NCBI RefSeq assembly: GCF_022760965.1 | Contig: NZ_JAKVIJ010000013.1 | Span: 55,644-119,643, forward strand | Source of the DNA: Simplicispira sedimenti | GTDB taxonomy: Bacteria; Pseudomonadota; Gammaproteobacteria; Burkholderiales; Burkholderiaceae_C | Length of the DNA: 64,000 nucleotides | Reading direction: 5' to 3' | Part shown: positions 38,512 through 47,703 of the stretch, one piece after another | How positions within the stretch are numbered: position 1 is the stretch's first letter | How the letters are laid out: every line of letters starts with the position of its first letter | Notes under the pieces: generated by a model | Told to the model about the DNA's origin: nothing | The model's database searches: none | The model's input: only the letters and a program-made list of their open reading frames with translations | Position numbers and translations under genes: made by a program

Positions 38512-40086
38512 TCAGGCCGCAATCACGCGGTTCTTGCCCGCACGCTTGGCCAGGTACATGCCTTGGTCGGCGCGGCGGATGGTTTCGGTGGCGGTCTCCT
38601 GGGGCGTCATCTGGGCCACGCCTGCACTGAAGGTGATGAGCACCTTTTCGTTGTTGCGCAGGAAGAAGCGTGTGGTCAGCTCGCGCTGCAGGCGCTGCAT
38701 GGCTTCCACGCCTTGTTCCTGGGTCGTGTCGGGCAGCAGGATCACAAATTCCTCGCCCCCATAGCGCGACAGCTGGTCTTGCGGGCGCATGACAGCGCGT
38801 ACCACGTTGGCCAGGTGCACCAGGGCGGCGTCGCCGGTATCGTGCCCCAGGCGGTCGTTGAGTTGCTTGAAGTTGTCCACGTCGAGCAGGGCCACGCACA
38901 GCGGTGTGTCGGAACGGCGCGCGCGTGCGATCTCGCGCTCCATCACTTCGTCCAACCCCTTGCGGTTGAGCGAGCCGGTCAGCGGGTCGTGTCGTGCCTG
39001 GGCGCTGGCCTGGTCCAGCTCTTTCTGCAGGCGAGTCATCTCTGCCTGTTTTTCGGCGGTGCGCTCACGCAGTTCGGTCAGTTCGGCGTGGGCCAGTCGA
39101 GTGTCCAGTGCCATGGTGCGCGTTGCCTGCACCACCTCGCCCAGCACAGGGGTGATGTCCTCGATGCGGCTGGCTTGCGAGATCTGCTCGGCGTAGCGTT
39201 CCATCTTGTTCTGGTAGCCGCTGCTGGCATCCGTCATGGCTGACAGGCGTTCGATGAAGGTGGCCAGCATTTCCTTCATCTGATCCTGCGCTTCGACCAT
39301 CCGGCCCTTGGCCTCGGTCTGCTTGAAGATCACGTCCTTGAGGCGGCGCTGCACATCGTCGAGCCGCCGCAGTGTGAGCGGCTGCGCCGTGGCGGCCACC
39401 AGCGCTTCGGCCTGGCCGTGCAGCCACTGGTCGTCGATGCTCAGCGCCGTGATGTTGGTGAACACCATGTTCAGCAACTCCAGCAGCATGCTGCGAATGG
39501 CAGCCTGGTCCTCGGCGGCGAAAGACAGGCGGAAGGTGAAGTTGCCCAGCATGAGCTGGAGGGTGCTGGCTGGCGGGTCGGGCTGGCGCAGGAAGCCCAC
39601 CAATTGCTCGCCCAGCAGATGGACGCGGGCGTCATCGCTGCTCAGGCCATGGAGTGTATGCTCAATGAGGCGCGCGAGTTGTTCGGCCAGTTCTTTGTGC
39701 ACCGTGCCAGGGCGGGCGCCGACGGTGCTGCCGATGGTGGGGCTGAGTGGCGCAGGGCCAGTGGTGGCGGGCGCGGCGTCCAGGTGGGCGGCCGGCGTGC
39801 TGGCGCCCAGCTTGGCGTAGCCCACCAGAACGGTCTGCATGGCCGACCAGTCTTTTTGGTTGACGGCGGATTCGAACTGCTCCAGCAGGCGCTTCTGTGC
39901 CGGTGTCTGGCCGGGAATGATGCGCAGGATCTGGCGCAGTGGCAGTTCTGGGAAGGGCAGGGGCGAGCTGGCCCCGGCGATTTCGTCGTAGATCTGCCGA
40001 AAATGCTCCGGCGTGGGGGGGAGGCGGCGCTGGGCGAGTTGCTTGAGCGTTTCGCGCGCAATGTCTGATGGGGGGCGTTCGGCCAT
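38512..40086 (-). CDS. Soluble diguanylate cyclase
   Basis: A 524-residue cytoplasmic GGDEF protein without membrane helices. The N-terminal half is helical (RETLKQLAQRRLPPTPEHFR), of the kind seen in DgcB-like proteins of betaproteobacteria, followed by a coiled coil (about 310-360). The GGDEF domain starts at about 365 (DPLTGSLNRKGLDEVM); the active loop is GGEEF at about 442, and the inhibitory RPQD site lies five residues before it. Predicted to be active and product-inhibited. ATG 40086; upstream frame rejected. Second c-di-GMP enzyme in the window, not linked to the first. Confidence 0.93.
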   Translation of the reverse strand: MAERPPSDIARETLKQLAQRRLPPTPEHFRQIYDEIAGASSPLPFPELPLRQILRIIPGQTPAQKRLLEQFESAVNQKDWSAMQTVLVGYAKLGASTPAAHLDAAPATTGPAPLSPTIGSTVGARPGTVHKELAEQLARLIEHTLHGLSSDDARVHLLGEQLVGFLRQPDPPASTLQLMLGNFTFRLSFAAEDQAAIRSMLLELLNMVFTNITALSIDDQWLHGQAEALVAATAQPLTLRRLDDVQRRLKDVIFKQTEAKGRMVEAQDQMKEMLATFIERLSAMTDASSGYQNKMERYAEQISQASRIEDITPVLGEVVQATRTMALDTRLAHAELTELRERTAEKQAEMTRLQKELDQASAQARHDPLTGSLNRKGLDEVMEREIARARRSDTPLCVALLDVDNFKQLNDRLGHDTGDAALVHLANVVRAVMRPQDQLSRYGGEEFVILLPDTTQEQGVEAMQRLQRELTTRFFLRNNEKVLITFSAGVAQMTPQETATETIRRADQGMYLAKRAGKNRVIAA

Positions 40087-40314
40087 GGCAGGCAGCGGTT
40101 GGGACAGGGAGCTGTCGAAAGGCCTGCTAGTGTGACAGAGGCGGCGCTGATTGCACAGTGCGTGCGGGTGCACGCCCCAGAGACAAGTCAGCTATTTGTT
40201 GTATGCATGCGGCACCTCCAGCGCATGACGCTGGCGTGGGCCATCCCAGGGCTCCCGCGCAAGAGCCGCCCTGCCGCGCCGGGCGCGTCCCCCTGCCTGC
40301 AGCGCTGCAAGAGC

Positions 40315-40326
40315 GGGGGGGGGGGG
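40315..40326 (+). repeat. Poly-G tract (12 G)
   Basis: An uninterrupted run of 12 G in the 271-base gap between the cyclase start and the quinone oxidoreductase stop. No other feature was found in that gap apart from its GC-rich sequence. Such tracts can vary in length during replication. Confidence 0.8.
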
Positions 40327-40357
40327 AAGGTGCGAAGCGCCGCAGGGGTCGCTGATG

Positions 40358-41332
40358 TCAGTTCACCAGTACCAGCTTGCCCTGCACGCTGCGCGAGCCC
40401 ATGTGGGCATAGGCGGCGGGCAGTTCGGCCATGGGCATGGTGCGATCGATCACGGGCTTGATCTTGCCCTGGCCGTACCACTGGGCCAGCTCCATCATCA
40501 TGGCGGCGTTGGCCTTGGGTTCGCGCTTGGAAAATTCGCCCCAGAACACGCCCACGATGCTGGCGCCCTTGAGCAGCGGCAGGTTCAGCGGCAGCGCAGG
40601 AATGGGGCCTGCGGCAAAGCCGATCACCAGGTAGCGCCCACGCCAGGCAATGGCGCGGAAGGCGGGTTCGGCGAAGTCGCCGCCCACGGGGTCGTACACC
40701 ACATCCGGCCCCTTGCCGTCGGTCAGGCGCTTGAGGGCTTCGCGCAGGTCTTCACGGGTGTAGTTGATGGTGGCGTCGGCACCGATGGAGGTGCACAGCG
40801 CGCATTTCTCGTCGGTGGAAGCGGCCGCAATCACCTTGGCACCCACGGCCTTGGCAATCTGGATGGCCGCTGTGCCCACGCCGCCTGCGGCGCCCAGCAC
40901 GAGCACCGTTTCGCCGGCCTTGAGTTGGCCGCGGTCGATCAATGCGTGGTGCGAGGTGGCATAGGTCATGATGAAGGCGGCGGCATCGACATGCCCGAAG
41001 CCTGCGGGCAGGGGCATGCACAGCGCCGCAGGTGCCAGCGTGTGGGTGCCAAAACCGCCCGTGCCCGAGAGGCAGGCCACGTTCTGGCCCACCTGCAGGT
41101 GGGTGACGCCTTCACCCACGGCCTGCACCACGCCCGCGTATTCGGCGCCGGGGACAAAGGGCAGGGGCGGCTTGATCTGGTACTTGTTCTGCACGATCAA
41201 GAGGTCAGGGAAATTCAGGCTGGCGGCCTTGATCTCCACCAGCACCTCGCCCGCCTTGGGCGTGGGGGTGGGCAGTTCGGTCCAGGCCAGGGCCTCGACG
41301 CCCGTGGGATTGGTGCATAACCATGCGTGCAT
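40358..41332 (-). CDS. NADPH:quinone oxidoreductase (QOR-type)
   Basis: A 324-residue medium-chain dehydrogenase/reductase of the zinc-free quinone-oxidoreductase group. The GroES-like N-terminal domain has VLVEIKAASLNFPDLLIVQ and FVPGAEYAGVVQAVG. The NADP site is VLVLGAAGGVGTAAIQIAKA (about 142-161), with DVVYDPVGGDFAE following. Structural zinc cysteines are absent. It reduces quinones or related carbonyl compounds with NADPH; the natural substrate is unknown. ATG 41332 (MHAWLCTNPTG) gives standard length; an extension to 41494 was rejected. It diverges from surE. Confidence 0.92.
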   Translation of the reverse strand: MHAWLCTNPTGVEALAWTELPTPTPKAGEVLVEIKAASLNFPDLLIVQNKYQIKPPLPFVPGAEYAGVVQAVGEGVTHLQVGQNVACLSGTGGFGTHTLAPAALCMPLPAGFGHVDAAAFIMTYATSHHALIDRGQLKAGETVLVLGAAGGVGTAAIQIAKAVGAKVIAAASTDEKCALCTSIGADATINYTREDLREALKRLTDGKGPDVVYDPVGGDFAEPAFRAIAWRGRYLVIGFAAGPIPALPLNLPLLKGASIVGVFWGEFSKREPKANAAMMMELAQWYGQGKIKPVIDRTMPMAELPAAYAHMGSRSVQGKLVLVN

Positions 41333-41474
41333 GGGGGGGTCTCCGGTCGTGAAAATCGAACGCCAGATGATAGGTGTGCACCATGGCCTCGTGTGTCCCA
41401 CGGGCGACGGGCGCCGGGGGCACGGCACAGGGGCGGGCGGGCGCCTACAATCGCCGCCAACCCTGTGCTGAACC

Positions 41475-42260
41475 ATGAAGATTCTTCTGTCCAACGACGA
41501 CGGCTACCAGGCCCCGGGCATCGTGGCCCTGCACCGCGCATTGCAGCAAGTGGCCGATGTGGAGGTGGTGGCCCCTGAGCACAACAACAGCGCCAAGTCC
41601 AATGCGCTGACCCTCAATGCGCCCCTCTATGTGCACGAGGCGGCCAATGGCTTTCGCTACGTCAACGGAACGCCTGCCGACTGTGTGCACATTGCGCTGA
41701 CTGGGTTGTTGGGCTACCGGCCGGATCTGGTGGTTTCTGGCATCAACAATGGCGCCAACATGGGGGACGACACCATTTATTCGGGCACCGTGGGTGCGGC
41801 CATGGAAGGCTACCTGTTCGGGATACCCGCCATCGCGTTTTCGCAGGTGGACAAGGGTTGGGGCGAGCTGGAAGCGGCGGCGCAGAAGGCGGCCGACATG
41901 GTGCGTCAGATGCTTGCACTGAAGCTCGTGGGCCAGACACCCTGGTTGCTCAACGTGAACATTCCCAACCTGCCCCTGCAGGCCCTGCGTGGCATCAAGC
42001 TGTGCCGCCTGGGGCGGCGCCATGCCGCCGAGCGTGTCATCACCCAGGTCAGCCCGCGGGGTGAGACCATGTACTGGATCGGTGGTGCAGGCGCGGCGCT
42101 GGACGACAGCGAAGGCACCGATTTCCATGCCACGGCGCTGGGGCATGTCTCGGTGACGCCGCTCAAAGTCGATCTGACCGACCACCAGAACCTGGGGTAC
42201 TGGGCGCAGACGGCGGCCCGTTTGTCCGCAGGGACCGAACCCGCTGCGCTGAGGGAATGA
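41475..42260 (+). CDS. surE: 5'/3'-nucleotidase SurE
   Basis: A 261-residue metal-dependent nucleoside monophosphatase linked to stationary-phase survival. Motifs: ILLSNDDGYQAPGI at the N-terminus (two metal-binding aspartates), VVAPEHNNSAKSNALTL, TPADCVHIAL and VSGINNGANMGDDTIYSGTV. First gene of surE-pcm-nlpD-rluD; it overlaps pcm by 4 bases (ATGA). A TACAAT -10 lies about 25 bases upstream, near 41449. Confidence 0.97.
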   Translation: MKILLSNDDGYQAPGIVALHRALQQVADVEVVAPEHNNSAKSNALTLNAPLYVHEAANGFRYVNGTPADCVHIALTGLLGYRPDLVVSGINNGANMGDDTIYSGTVGAAMEGYLFGIPAIAFSQVDKGWGELEAAAQKAADMVRQMLALKLVGQTPWLLNVNIPNLPLQALRGIKLCRLGRRHAAERVITQVSPRGETMYWIGGAGAALDDSEGTDFHATALGHVSVTPLKVDLTDHQNLGYWAQTAARLSAGTEPAALRE

Positions 42261-43036
42261 TGCAGCAGCGCCGCCCTGGTTTTCCGGCACGCATCGCACC
42301 GTCTGTGCCTGGCGGGCAGCGCCCTGCGGCGGTGCCTGCGGTGCAGCGGCCGGTGTCCATTCCGGCGCCGGCCGGGCTGGGGTTGGACTCCGCAGCGGTG
42401 CGCGCGCGCATGGTGCAGCGCCTGGCTGCTGGCGGGGTGAGCTCAGGTGCCGTGCTCACGGCCATGGGCGCGGTGGAGCGCCACCGCTTTGTGGACAGTG
42501 CCCTGGTCAACCAGGCCTACGAGGACACCAGCCTGCCCATTGGGCTGGGGCAGACCATCTCCAAACCCAGTGTCGTGGCGCGCATGATGGAACTGTTGCT
42601 GGGTGCCGAGATTGCACGCAGTGCCGCAGGCCTGGGCCGGGTGTTGGAGGTGGGTACGGGTTGCGGTTACCAGGCTGCCGTGCTGGCGCGTCTGGCGCGT
42701 GAGGTTTACAGCATTGAGCGTCTGCGTGGGCTGCACGAGAAGGCACGCACCAACCTGCGGCCGTTGCGCCTGGCCAATGTGCATCTGATTCTGGGCGATG
42801 GCATGGAAGGCTATGCCAAGGGCGCACCCTATGCCGGCATCGTCGCTGCGGCCGGCGGGTCGCAGTTGCCGCTTGCTTGGTGCGAGCAACTCGCCGTGGG
42901 TGGGCGTCTGGTGGCACCCACAGCCCTTGCCGATGGGCAGCAAGTGCTTCTGGTGGTGGACAGGACCACGCACGGATTGAAACAAACCGTGCTCGAACCC
43001 GTGCATTTTGTCCCCCTAAAATCGGGCGTTGCCTGA
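42257..43036 (+). CDS. pcm: Protein-L-isoaspartate O-methyltransferase
   Basis: A 259-residue repair methyltransferase that methylates isoaspartyl residues with S-adenosylmethionine. After an N-terminal extension of about 40 Pro/Ala-rich residues the core follows: MGAVERHRFVDSALVNQAYE, LPIGLGQTISKPSVVARMME (catalytic serine loop), the SAM motif VLEVGTGCGYQAAVLARLA (about 130-148) and GDGMEGYAKGAPYAGIVAAA. Coupled to surE as in most proteobacteria. ATG 42257 is used; a second ATG three bases later is equally possible. Confidence 0.96.
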   Translation: MMQQRRPGFPARIAPSVPGGQRPAAVPAVQRPVSIPAPAGLGLDSAAVRARMVQRLAAGGVSSGAVLTAMGAVERHRFVDSALVNQAYEDTSLPIGLGQTISKPSVVARMMELLLGAEIARSAAGLGRVLEVGTGCGYQAAVLARLAREVYSIERLRGLHEKARTNLRPLRLANVHLILGDGMEGYAKGAPYAGIVAAAGGSQLPLAWCEQLAVGGRLVAPTALADGQQVLLVVDRTTHGLKQTVLEPVHFVPLKSGVA

Positions 43037-43052
43037 CTGAAGGAGATTCGTT

Positions 43053-43967
43053 TTGTCTATGTTGCTCTCGCGTGGCCGCGGTCACTGGTGGTTTGCCGTC
43101 CTGTTGGGCCTGGCGCTGACGGGCTGTGGAACCCGCATGACCAAGGCGCCGGTGGAGGACCGGGGCACCGCCGCGGCAGTGCCGGTGCAGTCCGGCGAAG
43201 TGGTCCCTGCCAAGCCCATGCCGGGTGCTGAAAATGCAGGCAAGCCGGGTTATTACACAGTCAAGCCCGGTGACACACTCATCCGCATCGGGCTGGATAC
43301 CGGCCAGAGCTGGAAGGACATTGCCCGCTGGAACAATCTGGACAACCCCAATCTGATCGAAGTCGGTCAGGTGCTGCGGGTACTGGCGCCGGGCGCGGTG
43401 GTGGCGGCCGCCAGCGAGTCTTCGGGGGTGGTGACCCGGCCGGTCACTTCGTCCACCGTGGCGCCTGCGCCGGTGGCCACCCCGGCCAAGCCTGCGGCGT
43501 CGGGTGCGGCGCCTGCACCTGCGACGGCACCTGCGGCCAGTGCCGCTTCTGCTCCAACGCCGGCTCCGGCGCCAGCGCCCGTGGCTGCTGGGTCTGACGA
43601 TGACATGGGCTTCATCTGGCCTGCGAGCGGGCAGGTGTTGGCAGGGTTTGACGAAGCCCGCAACAAGGGTCTGGACATCGGTGGCAAGGCCGGAGATCCG
43701 GTGCTTGCCGCGGCGGATGGGCGGGTGGTGTATTCCGGCGCAGGTTTGCGGGGTTATGGCAACCTCATCATCCTCAAGCACAACAATACCTATCTGACTG
43801 CCTACGCACACAATCAGACCTTGCTGGTCAAAGAAGACCAGAACGTGCGCAAAGGCCAGAAGATTGCCGAGATGGGCAGCACCGACGCCGATCGTGTGAA
43901 GCTGCATTTCGAGATCCGTCGCCAGGGCAAACCGGTGGATCCATCGCGCTTCCTGCCCTCTCGTTGA
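43053..43967 (+). CDS. nlpD: NlpD-like lipoprotein: LysM and M23 domain
   Basis: A 304-residue envelope lipoprotein that activates amidases during cell separation. Lipobox LALTGC at about 22-27; LysM domain at about 68-112 (YYTVKPGDTLIRIGLDTG); an Ala/Pro/Thr-rich linker (about 135-185); a degenerate M23 peptidase domain (DIGGKAGDPVLAAADGRVVY, LKLH-type end VKLHFEIRRQGKPVDP). The catalytic HxH/HxxxD metal ligands are incomplete, as in non-enzymatic NlpD activators. TTG 43053 is chosen because AGGAG lies seven bases upstream; ATG 43059 would be 13 away. In E. coli the next gene is rpoS; here it is rluD. Confidence 0.9.
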   Translation: MSMLLSRGRGHWWFAVLLGLALTGCGTRMTKAPVEDRGTAAAVPVQSGEVVPAKPMPGAENAGKPGYYTVKPGDTLIRIGLDTGQSWKDIARWNNLDNPNLIEVGQVLRVLAPGAVVAAASESSGVVTRPVTSSTVAPAPVATPAKPAASGAAPAPATAPAASAASAPTPAPAPAPVAAGSDDDMGFIWPASGQVLAGFDEARNKGLDIGGKAGDPVLAAADGRVVYSGAGLRGYGNLIILKHNNTYLTAYAHNQTLLVKEDQNVRKGQKIAEMGSTDADRVKLHFEIRRQGKPVDPSRFLPSR

Positions 43968-43975
43968 TCCACTGC

Positions 43976-45004
43976 ATGGAGGCTACCGGCGTTCCCGCCG
44001 ACCCCAATGAAGCTGCCACGGCGTGGTCGGCTGAGCCCGGCGACGACGAGACAGGGGCAGCGGAAGACATCGAGTGGCGCACCATCGATGTGGGCGCCGC
44101 TCAGCATGGTCAGCGGCTCGATCGCATGCTGGCCGATGCCGTGGCCGAGTTCTCACGCAGCTACCTGCAGCAACTGATCGAGCAGGGGGCCGTCAGCCTG
44201 CAGGGCAAACCCGTCCTCAAGGCCGCGCACAAGGTCAAGGTCGGCGACCTGCTGCGCCTGGAGATGCGCCCCACGCTGGAGAGTCAGGCCTTCCGCCCGG
44301 AGCCCATGCCACTGCAGGTGGTGTACGAGGATGAGCACCTGCTGGTGATCGACAAGCCCTCAGGGCTGGTGGTGCACCCGGCGCCCGGCAACTGGGGCGG
44401 CACCTTGCTCAATGGCTTGCTGGCCTACGACCCTGCCTGCACCCGTGTTCCGCGCGCAGGCATCGTCCACCGTCTGGACAAGGACACCAGTGGTCTGATG
44501 GTGGTGGCCAAGACGCGGGCCACGATGGATACGCTGGTCGGCATGATTGGGCGTCGCGAAGTGCAGCGCCAGTACCAGGCCGTGGCCCACCGGCCATGGC
44601 GGGGGCGCATGCAGGTGAGCGTCGAATTGCCGATCGGCAGGGATCCGCGCAACCGCCTGCGCATGGCGGTGGTGGATCTGGCCCAGCATTCCGGCAAGCC
44701 GGCGCGCACGGATGTGGAGCTGCTGGCCGGTAACGACCAGGTATGCTGGGTACGATGCACCCTGCACACGGGTCGCACCCACCAGATCAGGGTGCACATG
44801 GCCCACCTGGGGCACCCATTGGTGGCCGATGCGCTCTACGGCGGTCATCCCGCGCTGGGCTTGCAGCGCCAGGCACTGCATGCGTTTCGTCTGGCGTTCA
44901 ACCATCCCGTGCAGGGGACTGCGCTGGAGTTTCACGCGCCCCTGCCGCCAGATATGCAGCAGGCCCTGGCTGCGGCGGGACTGGGCTACAATCCGCCGAA
45001 ATGA
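43976..45004 (+). CDS. rluD: 23S rRNA pseudouridine(1911/1915/1917) synthase
   Basis: A 342-residue pseudouridine synthase of the RluA/RluD family. S4 RNA-binding domain at about 35-90 (QRLDRMLADAVAEFSRSYLQ), catalytic motif GIVHRLDKDTSGLMVVAKT with its aspartate at about 165, then VRCTLHTGRTHQIRVHMAHLG. The S4 domain and the size favour RluD over RluA or RluC. ATG 43976 lies nine bases past the nlpD stop; a TTG at 43964 overlapping that stop is also possible. Modifies helix 69 of 23S rRNA, important for ribosome assembly. Confidence 0.94.
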   Translation: MEATGVPADPNEAATAWSAEPGDDETGAAEDIEWRTIDVGAAQHGQRLDRMLADAVAEFSRSYLQQLIEQGAVSLQGKPVLKAAHKVKVGDLLRLEMRPTLESQAFRPEPMPLQVVYEDEHLLVIDKPSGLVVHPAPGNWGGTLLNGLLAYDPACTRVPRAGIVHRLDKDTSGLMVVAKTRATMDTLVGMIGRREVQRQYQAVAHRPWRGRMQVSVELPIGRDPRNRLRMAVVDLAQHSGKPARTDVELLAGNDQVCWVRCTLHTGRTHQIRVHMAHLGHPLVADALYGGHPALGLQRQALHAFRLAFNHPVQGTALEFHAPLPPDMQQALAAAGLGYNPPK

Positions 45005-45183
45005 CCTGGGCGGGCATTCGCTGATCCGTGCCGGTGTTTTCGTCGCCCACAGGCCCTCGCCTGCAATGGCGATGGCGCAGCGACAAGATCGCTGCAGCTC
45101 CAGCCCCCCTTGATGGGCTTCTTCTGTTTGTATGGTGTTCCAGAGGGAATCTGGGGCCCATTTTTTCCCGGAACCGCTGAACC

Positions 45184-45870
45184 ATGAACACGGTGGATGC
45201 CAAACGGGTCCTTGAAACTGCATTGATCTGCGCACCGCAGCCCTTGCCCTTGCGCGAGCTGCGGACGCTGTTCGATGATGCACTGGGCTCCGATACGCTC
45301 AAAATGTTGTTGCAGGAGCTTCAGTACGAATGGGCACAGCGAGGCGTGGAGCTGGTGCAGGTGGCGTCGGGGTGGCGGTTTCAGAGTCGCCCCGAGATGC
45401 GGGTGTACCTGGACCGGTTGCATCCAGAGAAGCCTCCGCGCTACTCGCGCGCCACCCTGGAAACGCTGGCCATCATCGCCTATCGGCAACCCGTGACGCG
45501 CGGAGACATCGAAGACATTCGGGGGGTCACCGTCAACAGCCTCATCATCAAGCAACTGGAAGACCGGGGCTGGGTGGAAGTGATAGGCCACCGCGAAACC
45601 GTGGGACGCCCGGCACTGCTGGCGACCACGAGACAGTTCCTGGATGACCTGGGGCTGTCTTCTCTGGATCAGTTGCCGGCTCTGGAAGAGTCGTCCGTGC
45701 AAGAGCGTTTGCTGGCAGGCCTTTCGGAAGACACCGACCCAGCCCAGGCCTCATTGCCCGAGCTGGCTGACTCTGCCGACGCTTCCGCGCCGCAAGAGCC
45801 GCCAGCTTTGCTGGAGGCGCCCGCCAGTGACGACCCGCCCGCCGACCCATTATTGGATTTGAAGCCATGA
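45184..45870 (+). CDS. scpB: Segregation and condensation protein B
   Basis: A 228-residue ScpB, the small partner of SMC-ScpA in chromosome organisation. Two winged-helix domains: about 5-80 (RVLETALICAPQPLPLRELR) and 85-165 (YSRATLETLAIIAYRQPVTR, VNSLIIKQLEDRGWVEVIGH, GRPALLATTRQFLDDLGL). The acidic C-terminus is low-complexity. scpA is not adjacent. It overlaps rluB by 4 bases (ATGA). The 179-base gap before it shows no recognisable gene. Confidence 0.95.
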   Translation: MNTVDAKRVLETALICAPQPLPLRELRTLFDDALGSDTLKMLLQELQYEWAQRGVELVQVASGWRFQSRPEMRVYLDRLHPEKPPRYSRATLETLAIIAYRQPVTRGDIEDIRGVTVNSLIIKQLEDRGWVEVIGHRETVGRPALLATTRQFLDDLGLSSLDQLPALEESSVQERLLAGLSEDTDPAQASLPELADSADASAPQEPPALLEAPASDDPPADPLLDLKP

Positions 45871-47090
45871 ACGACACACCAACCCCTGAGCCCACTGCCA
45901 CACCTTCGACGGTGGAGCCGGAGGCTTCTACCGAACCGGTGCGGCCCCAGCGTGCGCGCCGTTCCGCAGACCAAGCCGAGCGCGTCGAAGGCTATGCGTT
46001 CGCCGATGTGGTGTCGGGGCAGTTCGATGCAGACGAGACCCGAACCGATGTGCCCTCACCAGCCAAGCGGGTGTTGCAGCCCCAGGTCGAGACGCCCAAG
46101 TTGCACAAGGTGCTGGCCCAGGCAGGCCTGGGCTCCCGTCTGGAGATGGAGCAACTGATCCTGGAAGGCCGTATCTCGGTCAACAACGAGCCTGCGCACA
46201 TTGGTCAGCGCATCCAGTACGGTGACCAGATCAAGGTCAACGGTAAGCCCATCCGCTTTCGGATCGATCCGCCGCCACCGCGTGTGCTGGCGTACCACAA
46301 GCCCGTGGGTGAAGTGGTGACCCATGACGACCCGCAAAGCCGTCCCACCGTCTTTCGCAAGCTGCCCCGGCTGGCGCAGGGCAAGTGGCAGTCCGTTGGA
46401 CGGCTGGATCTGAATACGGAGGGCTTGCTGCTGTTTACCAATTCGGGGGAGTTGGCCAACAAGCTCATGCACCCGCGATTTGGGCTGGAGCGCGAATACG
46501 CGGTGCGTGTTCTGGGCGCCCTGAGCCAGGACGAAAAGAGCCGCTTGCTGGAGGGCGTGCAGTTGGATGACGGTGTGGCGGCGTTCGGCTCCATCGAGGA
46601 AGGTGGGGGCGAAGGCTCCAATTGCTGGTACCGGGTCACCATCTCAGAGGGGCGCAATCGCGAGGTGCGTCGCATGTTCGAGGCAGTGGGGCATGCCGTC
46701 AGCCGCCTGATCCGCATCCGCTACGGCGCCATGGTGCTGCCGCGGGGGCTGCAACGCGGTGCCTGGATGGAACTGGATGCACAAGACATCGCCGCACTGA
46801 TGCGGGCTGCGGGTGCACAGTGGAATCCACCTGCGGCGGGCCGTGAGGGCACGCAGCGGCGTGGAAAGCCTGGTCAGGGCAATGGGCGCGCCCAAGCCCC
46901 CAGGGGGCGAGCGCCCGCGCCGGGCCGGGTCGCAGGGCCCAAGACACCAGGGCGGTCGGCAGCGGGTGCTGGGCAGCCTGACCCGCTCAAGACGTCCATC
47001 GGATACATCGGCTCTGACAGTCTGCAGCGCCAGCGAAAGGCCCAGCGCCGAGCGGGGCCGGGGGGCGGAGGCCGACGTGGCGGACGCTGA
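45867..47090 (+). CDS. rluB: 23S rRNA pseudouridine(2605) synthase
   Basis: A 407-residue RsuA-family pseudouridine synthase, longer than E. coli RluB (291). The N-terminal extension (about 1-70) is acidic and low-complexity. S4 domain at about 72-118 (LHKVLAQAGLGSRLEMEQLI); catalytic domain with VGRLDLNTEGLLLFTNSGEL (aspartate at about 176) and EGRNREVRRMFEAVGHAVSRL. The last 90 residues are a basic Gly/Arg/Pro-rich tail (QGNGRAQAPRGRAPAPGR) ending GGGRRGGR, likely an added RNA-binding segment. ATG 45867 overlaps scpB. Confidence 0.93.
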   Translation: MNDTPTPEPTATPSTVEPEASTEPVRPQRARRSADQAERVEGYAFADVVSGQFDADETRTDVPSPAKRVLQPQVETPKLHKVLAQAGLGSRLEMEQLILEGRISVNNEPAHIGQRIQYGDQIKVNGKPIRFRIDPPPPRVLAYHKPVGEVVTHDDPQSRPTVFRKLPRLAQGKWQSVGRLDLNTEGLLLFTNSGELANKLMHPRFGLEREYAVRVLGALSQDEKSRLLEGVQLDDGVAAFGSIEEGGGEGSNCWYRVTISEGRNREVRRMFEAVGHAVSRLIRIRYGAMVLPRGLQRGAWMELDAQDIAALMRAAGAQWNPPAAGREGTQRRGKPGQGNGRAQAPRGRAPAPGRVAGPKTPGRSAAGAGQPDPLKTSIGYIGSDSLQRQRKAQRRAGPGGGGRRGGR

Positions 47091-47178
47091 CATCACGGCA
47101 CCCACGCGCGCAGGTTAAAATCAAAAGCTTTGCCAAGGCGGCAAAAATAACCTTCAACCCATTGTCCAGGAACAAAAA

Positions 47179-47604
47179 ATGGCCATCGAACGTACCCTTT
47201 CCATCATCAAGCCCGATGCAGTTGCCAAGAATGTCATCGGTCAGATCTATGCCCGCTTTGAGGCTGCCGGCCTGAAGGTCATTGCCGCACGCATGCAGCA
47301 CCTCTCGCGCCTGGAGGCCGAGCAGTTCTATGCTGTGCACAAAGAGCGTCCCTTCTTCAAGGACCTGGTGGATTTCATGGTTTCCGGTCCCGTCATGATC
47401 CAGGTTCTGGAAGGCGAGAACGCCATCCTCAAGAACCGTGAACTGATGGGTGCCACCGACCCCAAGAAGGCAGCCCCTGGCACCATCCGCGCCGACTTTG
47501 CCGACAGCATCGATGCCAACGCGGTGCACGGTTCGGACGCTGCAGAAACCGCCCAGGTGGAAGTGGCATTCTTCTTTGCCGGCCTGAACGTTTACTCCCG
47601 CTGA
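47179..47604 (+). CDS. ndk: Nucleoside diphosphate kinase
   Basis: A 141-residue enzyme that equalises nucleoside triphosphate pools by a phosphohistidine intermediate. TLSIIKPDAVAKNVIGQIY at the N-terminus, KERPFFKDLVDFM, and the active histidine in NAVHGSDAAETAQVE at about 117. Length is standard. ATG 47179 follows CAGGAAC. Upstream, 47091-47178 is AT-richer than its surroundings and probably holds a promoter, but no good -35/-10 pair could be fixed. Confidence 0.97.
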   Translation: MAIERTLSIIKPDAVAKNVIGQIYARFEAAGLKVIAARMQHLSRLEAEQFYAVHKERPFFKDLVDFMVSGPVMIQVLEGENAILKNRELMGATDPKKAAPGTIRADFADSIDANAVHGSDAAETAQVEVAFFFAGLNVYSR

Positions 47605-47703
47605 CATGGTTTTTGGCAGGCTGCATATTCCGCAACCCCGGCTCGGCCGTGTGGCCCCTGGGCCTTGCGGTGTCTTGTGGATCTGCCAACAGGAATCCAG
47701 CTC

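Noticed and set aside
45005..45183. Possible small RNA or terminator between rluD and scpB
   Set aside because: Only a weak AGCCC/GGGCT pairing followed by mixed T and C; not enough to call.
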